Assembly: GCF_030403745.1 (NCBI RefSeq)
Contig: NZ_JAQMWP010000005.1
Span: 124,001 to 188,000 of the forward strand
Length of the DNA stretch: 64,000 bases
Origin: Streptomyces sp. S.PB5
GTDB lineage: Bacteria > Actinomycetota > Actinomycetes > Streptomycetales > Streptomycetaceae
Reading direction: 5' to 3'
The position numbers and the translations under genes were made by a program. Of the stretch, positions 48,034 to 57,192 are shown piece by piece; position 1 is the stretch's first letter; the number at the start of each line of letters is the position of its first letter. The notes beneath the pieces are model-generated. The model worked only from the letters and a program-made list of their open reading frames with translations. It did no database searches and was not told where the DNA came from.

Positions 48034-48123
48034 GTCACTCACTCCCGACGGGGTCGGCCCCCCGGCTGTCACTTCGGCGAGTGGCCGTGCGCGAGGGGAC
48101 TCAAACAACCGGCTCCGGCCTTC

Positions 48124-48489
48124 TCACGTTCCCAGGGGTTCCAGGAACTCCAGCCGGTTGCCGACGGGGTCGTAGGAGTAGAAGCGCCGGTGCCCCGGCA
48201 GATCCACGTCCCAGGTGACGACGGCTCCCCGCGCCTGCAGCCGGGCGGCGTACGTGTCGAGGTCGATGACCCGCAGCCCGGGATGCGCCTTCAGCGCGGG
48301 CCGGAAGTTCACGTCGATCCCGAGGTGCAGCTGCACGGCCCCGGCCTGGAACCAGCACCCGCCGCGCGCCGCGAGCACGGGCGGCTTGGGTATCTCGCGC
48401 ATGCCGAGGACCCCGGCGTAGTAGGCCCGCAACCGGTCCTCGGAGCCGGGCGGGGCGGCGAGCTGGATGTGATCGATTCCTGTGAGCAT
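48124..48489 (-). CDS. VOC-family (glyoxalase-like) protein
   Basis: 121 residues. IDHIQLAAPPGSEDRLRAYYAGVLGM at the start and FYSYDPVGNRLEFLEP at the end are the two halves of a vicinal-oxygen-chelate domain, with His, His and Glu as metal-ligand candidates (HIQL, QLHLG, LEFLE). GCGGAG precedes the ATG. The reaction is not predictable; members include dioxygenases and resistance proteins. Confidence 0.88.
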   Translation of the reverse strand: MLTGIDHIQLAAPPGSEDRLRAYYAGVLGMREIPKPPVLAARGGCWFQAGAVQLHLGIDVNFRPALKAHPGLRVIDLDTYAARLQARGAVVTWDVDLPGHRRFYSYDPVGNRLEFLEPLGT

Positions 48490-48819
48490 CTGGCTCCGCT
48501 TTCTTTCGTGGGATTCGGTCGGTCGTGGCGGCGGTCGCGCAGGCGGGGCGACGGGTCGCGCGGACGGGGCAACGGGTCACGCGGGCGGCGCGGCGAGTGA
48601 CGCGGGCAGGGCGGGGACGGCCCCGCCACCGGCCCGGTCCGGCAGGGCGCACTGACTGCGCCGGGCCCACGGCGGTGACCAGGAACCGCACGCCGCCTTC
48701 CGCCGCTCGGTGTTCCGCACCGTGCGGGACCTGGTCTCCTGGGCCTTCGACAGCCGCGGACGCGCCGGAGGCGGACGGTGTCGGCGGGCCCTGATCGCGC
48801 CCGGCGTCCGCCGCCCGGC
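48490..48819. repeat. Gene-free region with 21-bp repeat
   Basis: GCGCAGGCGGGGCGACGGGTC (48537-48557) is followed by three diverged copies of about 21 bp (to 48618). The rest of this spacer shows no gene. Confidence 0.65.
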
Positions 48820-49290
48820 CCGGAGCGACCGCCGGCCTCGACCCCCGCCTCGCCGGCCTCGCGGCCCTCCGCCGGTGGGAGGTACCCGTCCGGGTGGCCC
48901 GCCCGGCCTGGCGCGACCACCGGCCTTACCCCCGCCCGGCGGCCTCACAGCCTTCCGCCGGTGGGGGATTCCGGTCCGGGTGCCCCACCCGACCCGTCCC
49001 GACCACCGCCCTTACGCCCGCCTCGGCAGCCCCGCGACCCTCCCCCGGTGAGAGGTTCCGGCCCGGGTGCCTCACCCGACCTGTTCCGACCGCCAGCCTT
49101 ATCCCGGCCTCGGCGACCTCGCACCCCTCCCCGGTGGGGGATTCCGGTCCGGGTGCTCCACCCGGCCCACCCGGCCCAGCCCGACCACCGTCCTCGACCC
49201 CGCCTCACCGGCATCACGCCCCTCCGCCCTCATTTCCGCCTCACCGGCCTCACAGCCTGCCGCCGACGGGGAGATTCCCACCCAGGTGCC
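48820..49290. repeat. Array of ~86-bp tandem repeats
   Basis: The core CCGGTGGGGGATTCCGGTCC recurs, with changes, at 48872, 48958, 49045, 49131 and 49263. The first four spacings are 86, 87 and 86 bp. Between cores the units share CCCGACC...GACCACCG...CTTA and a GCCTC..CGGC block. The last interval is longer because of an internal duplication. A period of 86 is not a multiple of three, so this is not a protein repeat. Confidence 0.8.
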
Positions 49291-49375
49291 GGCGCGGTGT
49301 GGGCAGAGGACGCGAGGTCGGTCGCCGGGCCCGCCGGCCCCGGCCGCCGCTGCCTCCCGCAGCCCGCGGAACGCG

Positions 49376-50191
49376 TCAGGCGGATTCCTTGCGGGCGACG
49401 GCGAAGATCCGGCGGAACGGGAAGGGGGTGCCGTGCGGGCCCGCCGGATATGCCTTGCGCAGGGCGTCCCGGTAGCGGTGCACGAAGTCGTCGCGGGCCT
49501 CGGGGGTGTCGGCGAGGGCGGTGAGGACCGGGCGCAGTCCGGTGCCTTTGACCCAGTCCAGGACCGGGTCCTCGCCGGTGAGGAGATGGATGTATGTCGT
49601 CTCCCAGACGTCGGCCGTGCAGCCGAGGGCGGTGAGGTGTTCGAGGTAGGTCTCGGGGGTGAGGACGGCGTCGTCGTGGCGGAGGAGTCCGGCGAGGCCG
49701 GCGGAGTCGGCGAGTTCGCGCATCAGCTGGTGGCTGGGGGCGCCGAAGTTGCCGGGGACCTGGAAGGCGAAGGTGCCGCCGGGGGCGAGTCCGGCGATCC
49801 AGTCGGCGAAGCGGTCCGCGTGGCCGGGGACCCACTGGAGGGTCGCGTTGCTGATGATGACGTCGTAGGGCTGTGCCGGGGTCCAGGTGCGGGCGTCGGC
49901 GTGGGCGAAGTCGAGGCGGCCGCCGCCCGGGGTGGGGCCTTCGTGCCGGGTGTGGGCCTGGTCGAGCATCTCGGGGGAGTTGTCGTAGCCGGTGATGCGG
50001 GCGGTGGGCCAGCGGTCGGCGAGGAGGGCGGTGACGTTGCCGGGGCCGCAGCCGAGGTCGGCGATGCGCGGGGCGGGCCCCGGTGGCTCCGGGACGCGGG
50101 CCAGGAGGTCGATGAAGGGGCGGGCCCGGTGGTCGGCGTGGCGGAGGTACTGGGCGGGGTCCCAGGTGGGCGCGGATCCGTTGTCGGTCAT
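49376..50191 (-). CDS. tam: Trans-aconitate 2-methyltransferase
   Basis: 271 residues. SAM-binding IADLGCGPGNVTALLADRWP and ITGYDNSPEML are intact, and DVIISNATLQWVP and GTFAFQVPGNFG are typical of Tam. It methylates trans-aconitate, an inhibitor of aconitase. It is divergent from a MarR-family gene across a spacer with a perfect 18-bp palindrome. In S. coelicolor the homologous pair is tam and tamR (from memory). Confidence 0.9.
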   Translation of the reverse strand: MTDNGSAPTWDPAQYLRHADHRARPFIDLLARVPEPPGPAPRIADLGCGPGNVTALLADRWPTARITGYDNSPEMLDQAHTRHEGPTPGGGRLDFAHADARTWTPAQPYDVIISNATLQWVPGHADRFADWIAGLAPGGTFAFQVPGNFGAPSHQLMRELADSAGLAGLLRHDDAVLTPETYLEHLTALGCTADVWETTYIHLLTGEDPVLDWVKGTGLRPVLTALADTPEARDDFVHRYRDALRKAYPAGPHGTPFPFRRIFAVARKESA

Positions 50192-50213
50192 GGGTCCACC
50201 ATGAACCCTGCTT

Positions 50214-50291
50214 TATCTTGACGTCAAGATACTTCTCACCAAGAGGCTCTATTCCGAAAGGCTTGATCCCGAGATACTTCACCTCAAGAGA
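50214..50291. promoter_or_regulatory. TamR operators: perfect 18-bp palindrome plus a weaker site
   Basis: TATCTTGACGTCAAGATA (50214-50231) is a perfect palindrome just upstream of tam. ATACTTCACCTCAAGAGA (50274-50291) matches it at 12 of 18 positions and lies just upstream of tamR. This fits MarR-type autoregulation of both genes. TAGACT (50312-50317) ends 7 nt before the tamR ATG. Confidence 0.85.
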
Positions 50292-50324
50292 CTCAACGTC
50301 GACACAACCACTAGACTGATCGTC

Positions 50325-50822
50325 ATGGAGGACGAGGTCGATCGGCTGGTCGCAGCGTGGCGCCGGGAGCGCCCGGACCTCGACGTGGAACCGCTCGAGG
50401 TGCTCAGCCGGGTGAGCAGACTGGCCCGGCACCTGGACCGGGCACGCCGGCTTGCCTTCTCCGAGCACAGCCTGGAGCCCTGGGAGTTCGACGTCCTGAC
50501 GGCACTGCGGCGCGCGGGAACGCCGTATCAGCTCTCGCCGGGGCAGCTGCTGACGCAGACCCTGGTCACGTCCGGCACGATGACGAACCGGATCGACCGG
50601 CTGGCCAAGAAGGGCCTGGTGGAACGTCTGCCGGACCCGTCGGACCGCCGTGGCGTCCTGGTCCGGCTGACGGACGAGGGCCGGGACCGCGCGGACCAGG
50701 CCCTGGCCGGGCTGCTCGACCAGGAGCGCGCGATCCTCGCGGAACTCTCCCGCGCCCAGCGGGGCGAACTGGCGGGGCTGCTACGCCAGCTGACCGCCCC
50801 GTTCGACAACATCCCCGGCTAG
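50325..50822 (+). CDS. tamR: MarR-family regulator TamR
   Basis: 165 residues. The winged helix-turn-helix is visible: LEPWEFDVLTALRRAG, SGTMTNRIDRLAKKGLVERL, and the wing PSDRRGVLVRLTDEGR. By synteny with tam it is TamR, reported in S. coelicolor to respond to citrate and aconitate (from memory). No Shine-Dalgarno sequence is present and TAGACT ends 7 nt before the ATG, so the transcript is probably leaderless. Its last 42 bp overlap the 3' end of the convergent response-regulator gene. Confidence 0.9.
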   Translation: MEDEVDRLVAAWRRERPDLDVEPLEVLSRVSRLARHLDRARRLAFSEHSLEPWEFDVLTALRRAGTPYQLSPGQLLTQTLVTSGTMTNRIDRLAKKGLVERLPDPSDRRGVLVRLTDEGRDRADQALAGLLDQERAILAELSRAQRGELAGLLRQLTAPFDNIPG

Positions 50823-51548
50823 GTCGACCGGTCCGACACCCGCCCGGCGGGCGAGCGCGACGGCGGCCAGCGTGGAGTGCACGCCGAGCTTGCCGAGGAC
50901 GTTCTGCATATGGGTGCGGACGGTGTGCGGGGACAGGAACAGCCGCTCGGCGACCGCCTTCCTGCCCAGCCCGGCCACCATGCACCGCAGCACCTCGCGC
51001 TCGCGCGGAGTCAGCGACTCCACCAGCCGCTCGCTCTCGGTGCGGTGCTTGCGCGCGGCGGTGAGCTCCCTGAGGACCCCGGTGAGCAGCGCGGGCGGCA
51101 GATGCGTCTCCTCGCGCAGGACCCCGCGGATGACGGTCAGCAGTCTGGACAGCGAGCAGTCCTTGGCCACCCAGCCGGAGGCCCCGGCCTGCAGCGCCAG
51201 CGCCGCCCGCCGCGGGTCGTCCTTCTCGGCGAGCACGACGATCCGTACGCCGGGCTGGGCGGAACGCACCCCGGCGACCAGCGAGATGCCGTCGACGAGC
51301 CCGTCCTCACCCGCCTCCGGCACGGGTACGGTCGGCCGGATGCCCTGGACGTTGCCGCCCAGGTCGGCGTCGACGAGCAGGACGTCGAAGCGGCGCCCCT
51401 CGGCGGCCGCGCGCTCCAGACTGCGCAGCGCGGCGGGACCGCTGCCGGCGGCGGAGACGTCGACGTCGGGCTCGGCGGCCAGTGCGGCGGCGAGCGACTC
51501 GGCGAAGATGCGATGGTCGTCGACGACCAGGACTCGGATGCGAACCAC
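50781..51548 (-). CDS. NarL/LuxR-type response regulator with an insert in the receiver
   Basis: 255 residues from GTG 51548. The receiver has the acidic pair in VLVVDDHRIF and a phospho-acceptor Asp in LLVDADL, then an insert of about 20 residues (GGNVQGIRPTVPVPEAGEDG) before DGISLVAGVR. The C-terminal HTH is LTPREREVLRCMVAGLGRKA and SPHTVRTHMQNVLGKLGV. No sensor kinase is adjacent. It overlaps tamR tail to tail by 42 bp. Confidence 0.9.
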   Translation of the reverse strand: MVRIRVLVVDDHRIFAESLAAALAAEPDVDVSAAGSGPAALRSLERAAAEGRRFDVLLVDADLGGNVQGIRPTVPVPEAGEDGLVDGISLVAGVRSAQPGVRIVVLAEKDDPRRAALALQAGASGWVAKDCSLSRLLTVIRGVLREETHLPPALLTGVLRELTAARKHRTESERLVESLTPREREVLRCMVAGLGRKAVAERLFLSPHTVRTHMQNVLGKLGVHSTLAAVALARRAGVGPVDLAGDVVERGGQLA

Positions 51549-51830
51549 GAAACCCCCTTCCCCAAGCTCTCTTTAAGAGCAGGGGATTACCCCATCGTCG
51601 GGAGACGGAAGACGGTTGAAGACCGGCGCAGGTACGACGCCCGAAGCACGATGGCCGCACGGCCGCCGCCGTGCACGAACTGCTACCCCCACTTCGGGCG
51701 CCGTACCCGACTGTCTCGCCCCCTGATCAGCACCGGCCCCCACCGGTGCTGTTCATCAGGGTACGGCCGGGGGGCAGGAGCGGAAGGTAATTTGCAGAAC
51801 TGCTTGTCCAGCGCGTTTATCGTGTGCCGC

Positions 51831-52274
51831 ATGTTTCGTATTGAGACAGAAGTCGACAGACACCGGCGCGATCTGCTGCACAAACGGCTCCGCGACACCA
51901 ATACGGCGGCCTCCCCGGTCCTCCGCGCCCTGCGCGGAACCCCAGGTGAACGTGAACTTCCGCTCCACGTCTGGGCCTTGGACGACACCGGCGCACTGGC
52001 GGGCGGTCTGGTCGGTCACACCTGGACGACCTGGCTGCACGTGACCTACCTCTGGGTCGACGGGCGGTGGCGGGGGGCGGGGCTGGGTTCGCAGTTGCTC
52101 GCGACGGCGGAGTCGCTGGCCGGCACCGAGCGGGGTTGCGTGAACTCCCGGCTGGAGACCTGGGACTTCCAGGCGCCGGAGTTCTACCGGAAGCAGGGGT
52201 ACGAGGTGGTGTGCGTGATCCCCGACTATCCGCCGGGGATCACGGAGTACACGCTGACGAAGAGGCTCGGCTAG
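51831..52274 (+). CDS. GNAT-type acetyltransferase
   Basis: 147 residues. VTYLWVDGRWRGAGLGSQLL is the acetyl-CoA loop, and FQAPEFYRKQGYEVVCVIPDYP ends the fold. TATCGT (51818-51823) ends 7 nt before the ATG and no Shine-Dalgarno sequence is seen, so the mRNA is probably leaderless. Its stop codon shares CTAG with the convergent gene's stop. Substrate unknown. Confidence 0.87.
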   Translation: MFRIETEVDRHRRDLLHKRLRDTNTAASPVLRALRGTPGERELPLHVWALDDTGALAGGLVGHTWTTWLHVTYLWVDGRWRGAGLGSQLLATAESLAGTERGCVNSRLETWDFQAPEFYRKQGYEVVCVIPDYPPGITEYTLTKRLG

Positions 52275-52969
52275 AACGCTTTGGCGCAGATGGTGTCGTA
52301 CGGCCGTCCGACCACGACCGTCAGCCGGACGGGGTCGGTGGTGCCTGAGGGGCACCGGGCGGAGCCGCCCTCGACGAGGCCGAGCACCTTGAGGTCACCG
52401 GCTCCGGACTGGGCGCACGCGATCTCCTGGGCCTCCTGGTCGATGCAGTCGCCCTTCACCAACTGGCCGCCGCCGGCGCCCGCGTCCCCGGGATGGTCGC
52501 CCGTCAGATTGCGTCCGCAGACGGTGTCGGTGGGGATCCCGCCGCCGCCCCCGCTGTCGTCGGGGTCCGAACCGAACGACATCGACACCTCGATGATCAG
52601 GTCGGTGCCCGCCGGGCACTGGATCGCGGCGGGCAGGATGCTGCCGTCCATGATCTTCAGGGCCTTGAAGGTGGCGGCCGAGTCACCGCAGTCGAAGGCC
52701 TTGTACCCGTCGGGTGCCCGGTCGGGGTCGGGGCCGCCGCAGTCGCCGATCTTCCACGCACCCGAACTCCCGCCGCCGTCGGCTGGGTCCGAGGCGGAGG
52801 CGGAGGCCGCGGAGGACGGTCTCACGGAGGACGTGTCGTCGCTGTCCTTGCCGCCGGTGAACCACCAGATCGCGTACACGATCCCGATCAGCACCACCAG
52901 CGACACACAGCCCCTGAGACACCCCGGCCCCTGCCGGGGTGCGGCCTGAGGACCGTCCTGCACAGCCAT
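52271..52969 (-). CDS. Membrane-anchored extracytoplasmic protein, Cys-rich
   Basis: 232 residues from ATG 52969; AGGGGG lies upstream. One transmembrane helix (VSLVVLIGIVYAIWWF, about 33-48) is followed by a Ser/Ala/Gly linker. An extracytoplasmic domain follows with at least eight Cys (GDCGGPD, FDCGD, IQCPAG, TVCGRN, GDCID, IACAQ, ARCPS, TICAK). These probably form disulfides. No named domain is recognised. Confidence 0.75.
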   Translation of the reverse strand: MAVQDGPQAAPRQGPGCLRGCVSLVVLIGIVYAIWWFTGGKDSDDTSSVRPSSAASASASDPADGGGSSGAWKIGDCGGPDPDRAPDGYKAFDCGDSAATFKALKIMDGSILPAAIQCPAGTDLIIEVSMSFGSDPDDSGGGGGIPTDTVCGRNLTGDHPGDAGAGGGQLVKGDCIDQEAQEIACAQSGAGDLKVLGLVEGGSARCPSGTTDPVRLTVVVGRPYDTICAKAF

Positions 52970-53100
52970 GAGATCCCCCTCCGCTGTCGGCGATATGTCC
53001 ACCGTCACATGGAATGGGGGCTTCCGCGGGGGCAGTTACCTTCTCAGGACGCCCGAGGGACCGGGCGGGGACAATCCCCACACATCGTTCGGACCCGGTG

Positions 53101-53135
53101 CTTCCGGTCCTTCCGGTCCTTCCGGCACTTCCGGG
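53101..53135. repeat. 9-bp tandem repeat
   Basis: CTTCCGGTC occurs twice, then CTTCCGGCA and CTTCCGGG, next to the stop codon of the DUF3592-like gene. Confidence 0.8.
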
Positions 53136-53783
53136 TCACAGGGGCACGTCCGCCGTGGAGTCCAGGCCCCGGCGTCTGCGGAGATGGCCGCGCCGGCCCG
53201 CCAGTGCCGCCATCAGGGTCCAGGCGACGACGCCCGTGATCAGACCGCCCATGCGGCCGGAGGGGTCGACGCCCTCGGCTTCCGCCAGCGGCACCTCGCC
53301 CTCCGGGTCCCGGATGATGTCGAACCGGTCGCCCACCTCCGGCGCCCCGACGTCGCCGTCGTAGTCGTACTTCTCCTCCAGTTCGGTGCCGTCCGCGCGC
53401 TGGAGGGTGAAGCCGGTCGCGGTGTCCGCCACGACGACCACGCTCTCGTGCACCCCGCGCCGCTCCAGGGCCGCCTCGGGTGCGTACTGGACCGCGCCGA
53501 CCAGGACGAACAGCGACGGCACCGCGGACAGGACGCCCAGCCACCAGGCGCGGTGCAGCAGGATCAGGGACACGGCGAAGGCGAGGCACACCACCACGCC
53601 GACGGAGATGGGAACCGCCTCCAGGCCCAGGGCCAGATACGCGACGAGTACGGTGCCTGCCGCGCCCGCCCACCCGAACACCATGACCGCGACCGTGCGC
53701 CGCGCGGACTGCCACGGGTCGACGAACAGTCCGCCCATGGCGTTCAGCGGTGTGGTCCTTTGTCTGCGTACCGCCCCCGGCAT
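53136..53783 (-). CDS. Membrane protein, DUF3592-like
   Basis: 215 residues from ATG 53783, with AAGGAG 5 nt upstream. Three hydrophobic segments lie at about 35-110. An extracytoplasmic beta domain (about 120-185, with VGDRFDIIRDPEGEVPL) follows, then a final helix and an Arg-rich tail. The pattern is like DUF3592 proteins. Function unknown. Confidence 0.72.
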   Translation of the reverse strand: MPGAVRRQRTTPLNAMGGLFVDPWQSARRTVAVMVFGWAGAAGTVLVAYLALGLEAVPISVGVVVCLAFAVSLILLHRAWWLGVLSAVPSLFVLVGAVQYAPEAALERRGVHESVVVVADTATGFTLQRADGTELEEKYDYDGDVGAPEVGDRFDIIRDPEGEVPLAEAEGVDPSGRMGGLITGVVAWTLMAALAGRRGHLRRRRGLDSTADVPL

Positions 53784-53897
53784 CCCTACTCCTTGTCGCA
53801 CACTCTCCCTGACCTGCGGCTGCACTCTACTGATCGCCGGACGCGCCTCGGCCCCGGGCCCGATCACGGGCGCGGGGCCGACAGCATGCGCGGTGCG

Positions 53898-55052
53898 TCA
53901 GACGAGCCTGCGGGCCCCCGGCGAAGGCACCGCCTCGAACACGCGCGGGGCCGTGAACCCGGCTGCGGCGAAGGCCTCTTCGACGGCCTTGGTGATGGTC
54001 TCGACGTCGGTGACGTCCGCGAGGACGATCGCCGAGCCGCCGAAGCCGCCGCCGGTCATGCGGGCACCCAGGGCGCCGGCGGCGAGGGCGGTGTCGACGA
54101 CCAGGTCCAGCTCCGGGCAGGAGATGCGGAAGTCGTCGCGCAGGGAGGCGTGGCCCTCGACCAGCACCGGGCCGATCGCCCGGGTGTCGCCCGACTCCAG
54201 CAGGGACACGACGCGTTCGACCCGCTCGTCCTCCGTCACCACGTGGCGGACCAGTCGTACGACCTCTTCGTCGTCGCCGAGTCGGGCGAGCGCCTCGTCC
54301 AGCTCCGCGTACGGCACGTCCCGCAGGGCGTCCACGCCCAGCAGCGCGGCCCCCTTCTCGCAGCCCGCGCGGCGCTTGCCGTACTCGCCCTCGCTGTGGG
54401 AGTGCTTGACCTGGGTGTCGACGACGAGGAGGCGCATGCCCTCGGCCGCGAGGTCGAAGGGGATCTGCTTCTGGGACAGGTCGCGGGTGTCGAGGAAGAG
54501 GGCGTGGCCGTCCTCGCAGCAGGCGGACGCGGTCTGGTCCATGATGCCGGTCGGGGCGCCGACGTAGACGTTCTCGGCGCGCTGGCACAGACGGGCCAGC
54601 TGCCGGCGCGGGAGGCCCAGTTCGAAGAGGTCGTTGACGGCGAGAGCCACCACGACCTCCAGTGCCGCCGACGAGGACAGGCCCGCGCCCGCCGGGACCG
54701 TCGACGCCAGATGGATGTCGGCTCCGGTGACCGCGTGGCCGGCCTCGCACAGGGCCCAGACCACGCCCGCCGGGTACGCCGTCCAGTTCCTGTCCGACTC
54801 GGGGGCGAGGGCGTCGAGCCGCAGCTCGACAACGCCGCCCTCGACGTCCGCCGAGTGCAGTCGCAGAATGCCGTCGTCCCGCCGCGAGACCGCAGCGACG
54901 GCGGTGTACGGCAGCGCGAAGGGCATCACGAAGCCGTCGTTGTAGTCGGTGTGCTCACCGATGAGGTTGACGCGGCCCGGCGCCGCCCAGACCCCTTCGG
55001 GCTCGGTTCCGTAGAGCTCGACGAAACGGTCCCGCACCTGCTGCCCCACCAC
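53898..55052 (-). CDS. galK: Galactokinase
   Basis: 384 residues from GTG 55052. APGRVNLIGEHTDYNDGFVMP is the galactokinase signature. VPAGAGLSSSAALEVV is the GHMP ATP loop, and MTGGGFGGSAI is the third motif. It phosphorylates galactose, the first step of the Leloir pathway. The galE stop codon and the galK start touch (TAGTG), so it is the third gene of the operon. GTG 55049 is an equally placed alternative start. Confidence 0.96.
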   Translation of the reverse strand: MVGQQVRDRFVELYGTEPEGVWAAPGRVNLIGEHTDYNDGFVMPFALPYTAVAAVSRRDDGILRLHSADVEGGVVELRLDALAPESDRNWTAYPAGVVWALCEAGHAVTGADIHLASTVPAGAGLSSSAALEVVVALAVNDLFELGLPRRQLARLCQRAENVYVGAPTGIMDQTASACCEDGHALFLDTRDLSQKQIPFDLAAEGMRLLVVDTQVKHSHSEGEYGKRRAGCEKGAALLGVDALRDVPYAELDEALARLGDDEEVVRLVRHVVTEDERVERVVSLLESGDTRAIGPVLVEGHASLRDDFRISCPELDLVVDTALAAGALGARMTGGGFGGSAIVLADVTDVETITKAVEEAFAAAGFTAPRVFEAVPSPGARRLV

Positions 55053-56014
55053 TACTGCTCCCTTGCGATCTTCTGCGTGAACTCCCACGCGTCCGCGACG
55101 ATCCCCGCGAGATCCGCGCGGGACGGGTTCCAGCCCAGCTTCTCGCGGGCGGCCTCGGCCGATGCCACCAGGACCGCCGGGTCGCCACCGCGGCGGGGTG
55201 CCACGACCTCCGGGATCGGGTGGCCGGTGACCTGGCGGACCGTCTCGATGACCTGGCGGACGGAGAAGCCCTCGCCGTTGCCGAGGTTGCAGATCAGGTG
55301 CTCGCCCGGCTGCGCGGCCTCCAGGGCCAGCAGGTGGGCCTCGGCCAGGTCCGCGACGTGGATGTAGTCGCGGACGCAGGTGCCGTCGGGGGTCGGGTAG
55401 TCCTCGCCGAAGACGGAGATGGCGTCCCGCCTGCCCTGGGCGACCTGGAGGATCAGCGGGATGAGGTGCGACTCGGGGTCGTGGCGCTCACCGAACTCGC
55501 CGTACGCGCCCGCCACGTTGAAGTAGCGCAGGGAGACCGCGCCCAGGCCGTGGGCGGCCGCCTCGCCGGTGATCATGTGGTCGACGGCGAGCTTGGTGGC
55601 GCCGTACGGGTTGGTGGGCTTCGTCTGTGCGGACTCGACGATCGGGACCTGCTCCGGCTCGCCGTACGTGGCGGCCGTGGAGGAGAAGACGAGCCTGCGG
55701 ACGCCTGCCTCGCGCATGGCGCCGAGCAGGGCCATCGTGCCGCCGACGTTGTTGTCCCAGTACTTCTCGGGCTTGACGACCGACTCGCCGACCTGGGAGA
55801 AGGCGGCGAAGTGCAGGACGCCGTCGTAGGAGGGGTCGAGCCACTTGCCCGCGTCACGGATGTCGCCCTCGATGAAGGCCGCGCCGGCCGGGACGCCCTC
55901 GCGGAAGCCGGTGGAGAGGTTGTCGAGGACGACGACCTCGTGGCCGGCTTCGAGGAGGTGCTGGGCCACGACACTGCCGACGTAACCCGCGCCACCTGTC
56001 ACCAGGTACTTCAT
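55052..56014 (-). CDS. galE: UDP-glucose 4-epimerase
   Basis: 320 residues. NAD-binding [16 protein letters not shown], catalytic Ser/Thr region FSSTAATYG and YGATK (YxxxK) are present. It interconverts UDP-galactose and UDP-glucose. Its ATG overlaps the galT stop (ATGA) and its stop touches galK, so all three genes are translationally coupled. Confidence 0.96.
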   Translation of the reverse strand: MKYLVTGGAGYVGSVVAQHLLEAGHEVVVLDNLSTGFREGVPAGAAFIEGDIRDAGKWLDPSYDGVLHFAAFSQVGESVVKPEKYWDNNVGGTMALLGAMREAGVRRLVFSSTAATYGEPEQVPIVESAQTKPTNPYGATKLAVDHMITGEAAAHGLGAVSLRYFNVAGAYGEFGERHDPESHLIPLILQVAQGRRDAISVFGEDYPTPDGTCVRDYIHVADLAEAHLLALEAAQPGEHLICNLGNGEGFSVRQVIETVRQVTGHPIPEVVAPRRGGDPAVLVASAEAAREKLGWNPSRADLAGIVADAWEFTQKIAREQ

Positions 56015-57081
56015 GAACTCGCTACCTCTCGCAGTCGCTCGGCCGCGGCCTCCGGCCGGATGTCGTTGATGAACACGTTCATGCCGGACTCGGAACCCGC
56101 GAGAAACTTCAGCTTGCCGGAGGTGCGGCGGATGGTGAAAAGCTCGAGGTGGAGCGCGAAGTCGTCACGGCTGACGGCTGCGTCCCCATCGAATTCCTCC
56201 AACGCGCCGAACGGGGCCTGGTGCCAGGCCGCGATGTAGGGCGTGGGCGGCTCACCTTCGCCGAAGATCCGGTCGAAGCGCCTCAAGAGTTCCAGATAAA
56301 CCTGGGGAAATTCTGAGCGCGCGTCCTCGTCGAGCCCGAGCAGGTCCGGCACCCGGCGCTTGGGGTACAGGTGGACCTCGTAGGGCCAGTGCGCGGCGTA
56401 CGGCACGAAGGCCGCCCAGTGTTCACTCTCCAGGATGACCCGCTCGTCGGCGAGCTCGCGCTCCAGGACGGCGTCGAAGAGGTTCTCACCTCCGGTCGCC
56501 TCCTTATGAGTTGCGACAGAACGCAGCATGAGCGCGGTGCGCGGAGTGGTGAAGGGGTACGCGTAGATCTGCCCGTGCGGGTGACCCAAGGTCACACCGA
56601 TCTCCGCACCACGGTTCTCGAAGCAGAACACCTGTTCCACGGAGGGCAGATGAGACAGCTCCGACGTCCGGTCCGTCCACGCCTCCAGGACCAGCCGCGC
56701 CTGCTCCTCGGTGAGATCGGCGAAGGACGCGTTGTGGTCGGAGGTGAAGCAGACGACCTCGCAGCGGCCGGAGTCCCCGGCCAGCGACGGGAAGCGGTTC
56801 TCGAAGACGACGGCGTCGTACGACGAGTCCGGGATCTCGCTGAGGCGGTCGCCCTGCGAGGGACAGAGCGGGCACTCGTCGGCCGGCGGGTGGTAGGTGC
56901 GGCCCTGGCGGTGCGAAGCGATCGCGACGGAGTCACCGAGCAGCACATCACGCCGCACCTCGGACGTGGTGACGGTCCGGTCCAGCGGGCGGCGGTCGAC
57001 CGCGTCCCGCACGGTGTCGTCGCGCAGGTCGTAGTAGATGAGCTCGCGACCGTCGGCCAGTCGGGTCGAGGTCTTCTTCAC
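56011..57081 (-). CDS. galT: Galactose-1-phosphate uridylyltransferase
   Basis: 356 residues from GTG 57081, with AAGGAG 7 nt upstream. The zinc site [11 protein letters not shown] and the active-site [11 protein letters not shown] (His-Pro-His) are intact, with [13 protein letters not shown] and a second His site WHQAPFG. First gene of the galTEK operon, divergent from the symporter gene. Confidence 0.96.
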   Translation of the reverse strand: MKKTSTRLADGRELIYYDLRDDTVRDAVDRRPLDRTVTTSEVRRDVLLGDSVAIASHRQGRTYHPPADECPLCPSQGDRLSEIPDSSYDAVVFENRFPSLAGDSGRCEVVCFTSDHNASFADLTEEQARLVLEAWTDRTSELSHLPSVEQVFCFENRGAEIGVTLGHPHGQIYAYPFTTPRTALMLRSVATHKEATGGENLFDAVLERELADERVILESEHWAAFVPYAAHWPYEVHLYPKRRVPDLLGLDEDARSEFPQVYLELLRRFDRIFGEGEPPTPYIAAWHQAPFGALEEFDGDAAVSRDDFALHLELFTIRRTSGKLKFLAGSESGMNVFINDIRPEAAAERLREVASS

Positions 57082-57192
57082 CGCCGGACTCCTTCACTCA
57101 AACAGAACTAAACACAAGTAATCATAACTCGACAGTCGCGTCAACGGCGGAATCAAACAAAGAGCACCAGCGGAAGGGTTGAATGGCTGCCC
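57082..57192. promoter_or_regulatory. gal operon divergent control region (galP1-like)
   Basis: The spacer is markedly AT-rich for this genome. TCAAACA occurs twice (57098-57104 and 57153-57159), with AACTAAACACAAG between them. On the minus strand TATGAT (57127-57122) is a good -10. S. lividans galP1 is known (from memory) to be galactose-induced and glucose-sensitive through repeated hexamer operators, which fits these short direct repeats. Confidence 0.6.

Noticed and set aside
48894..49475. Protein-coding gene with repeats in the 86-bp array
   Set aside because: The repeat period is not a multiple of three, so successive units are in different frames, and no start signal is present.
49067..50221. 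Plus-strand open frame across the repeat array and tam
   Set aside because: Its second half is the antisense of tam and its first half runs through the 86-bp repeats, which shift frame between units.
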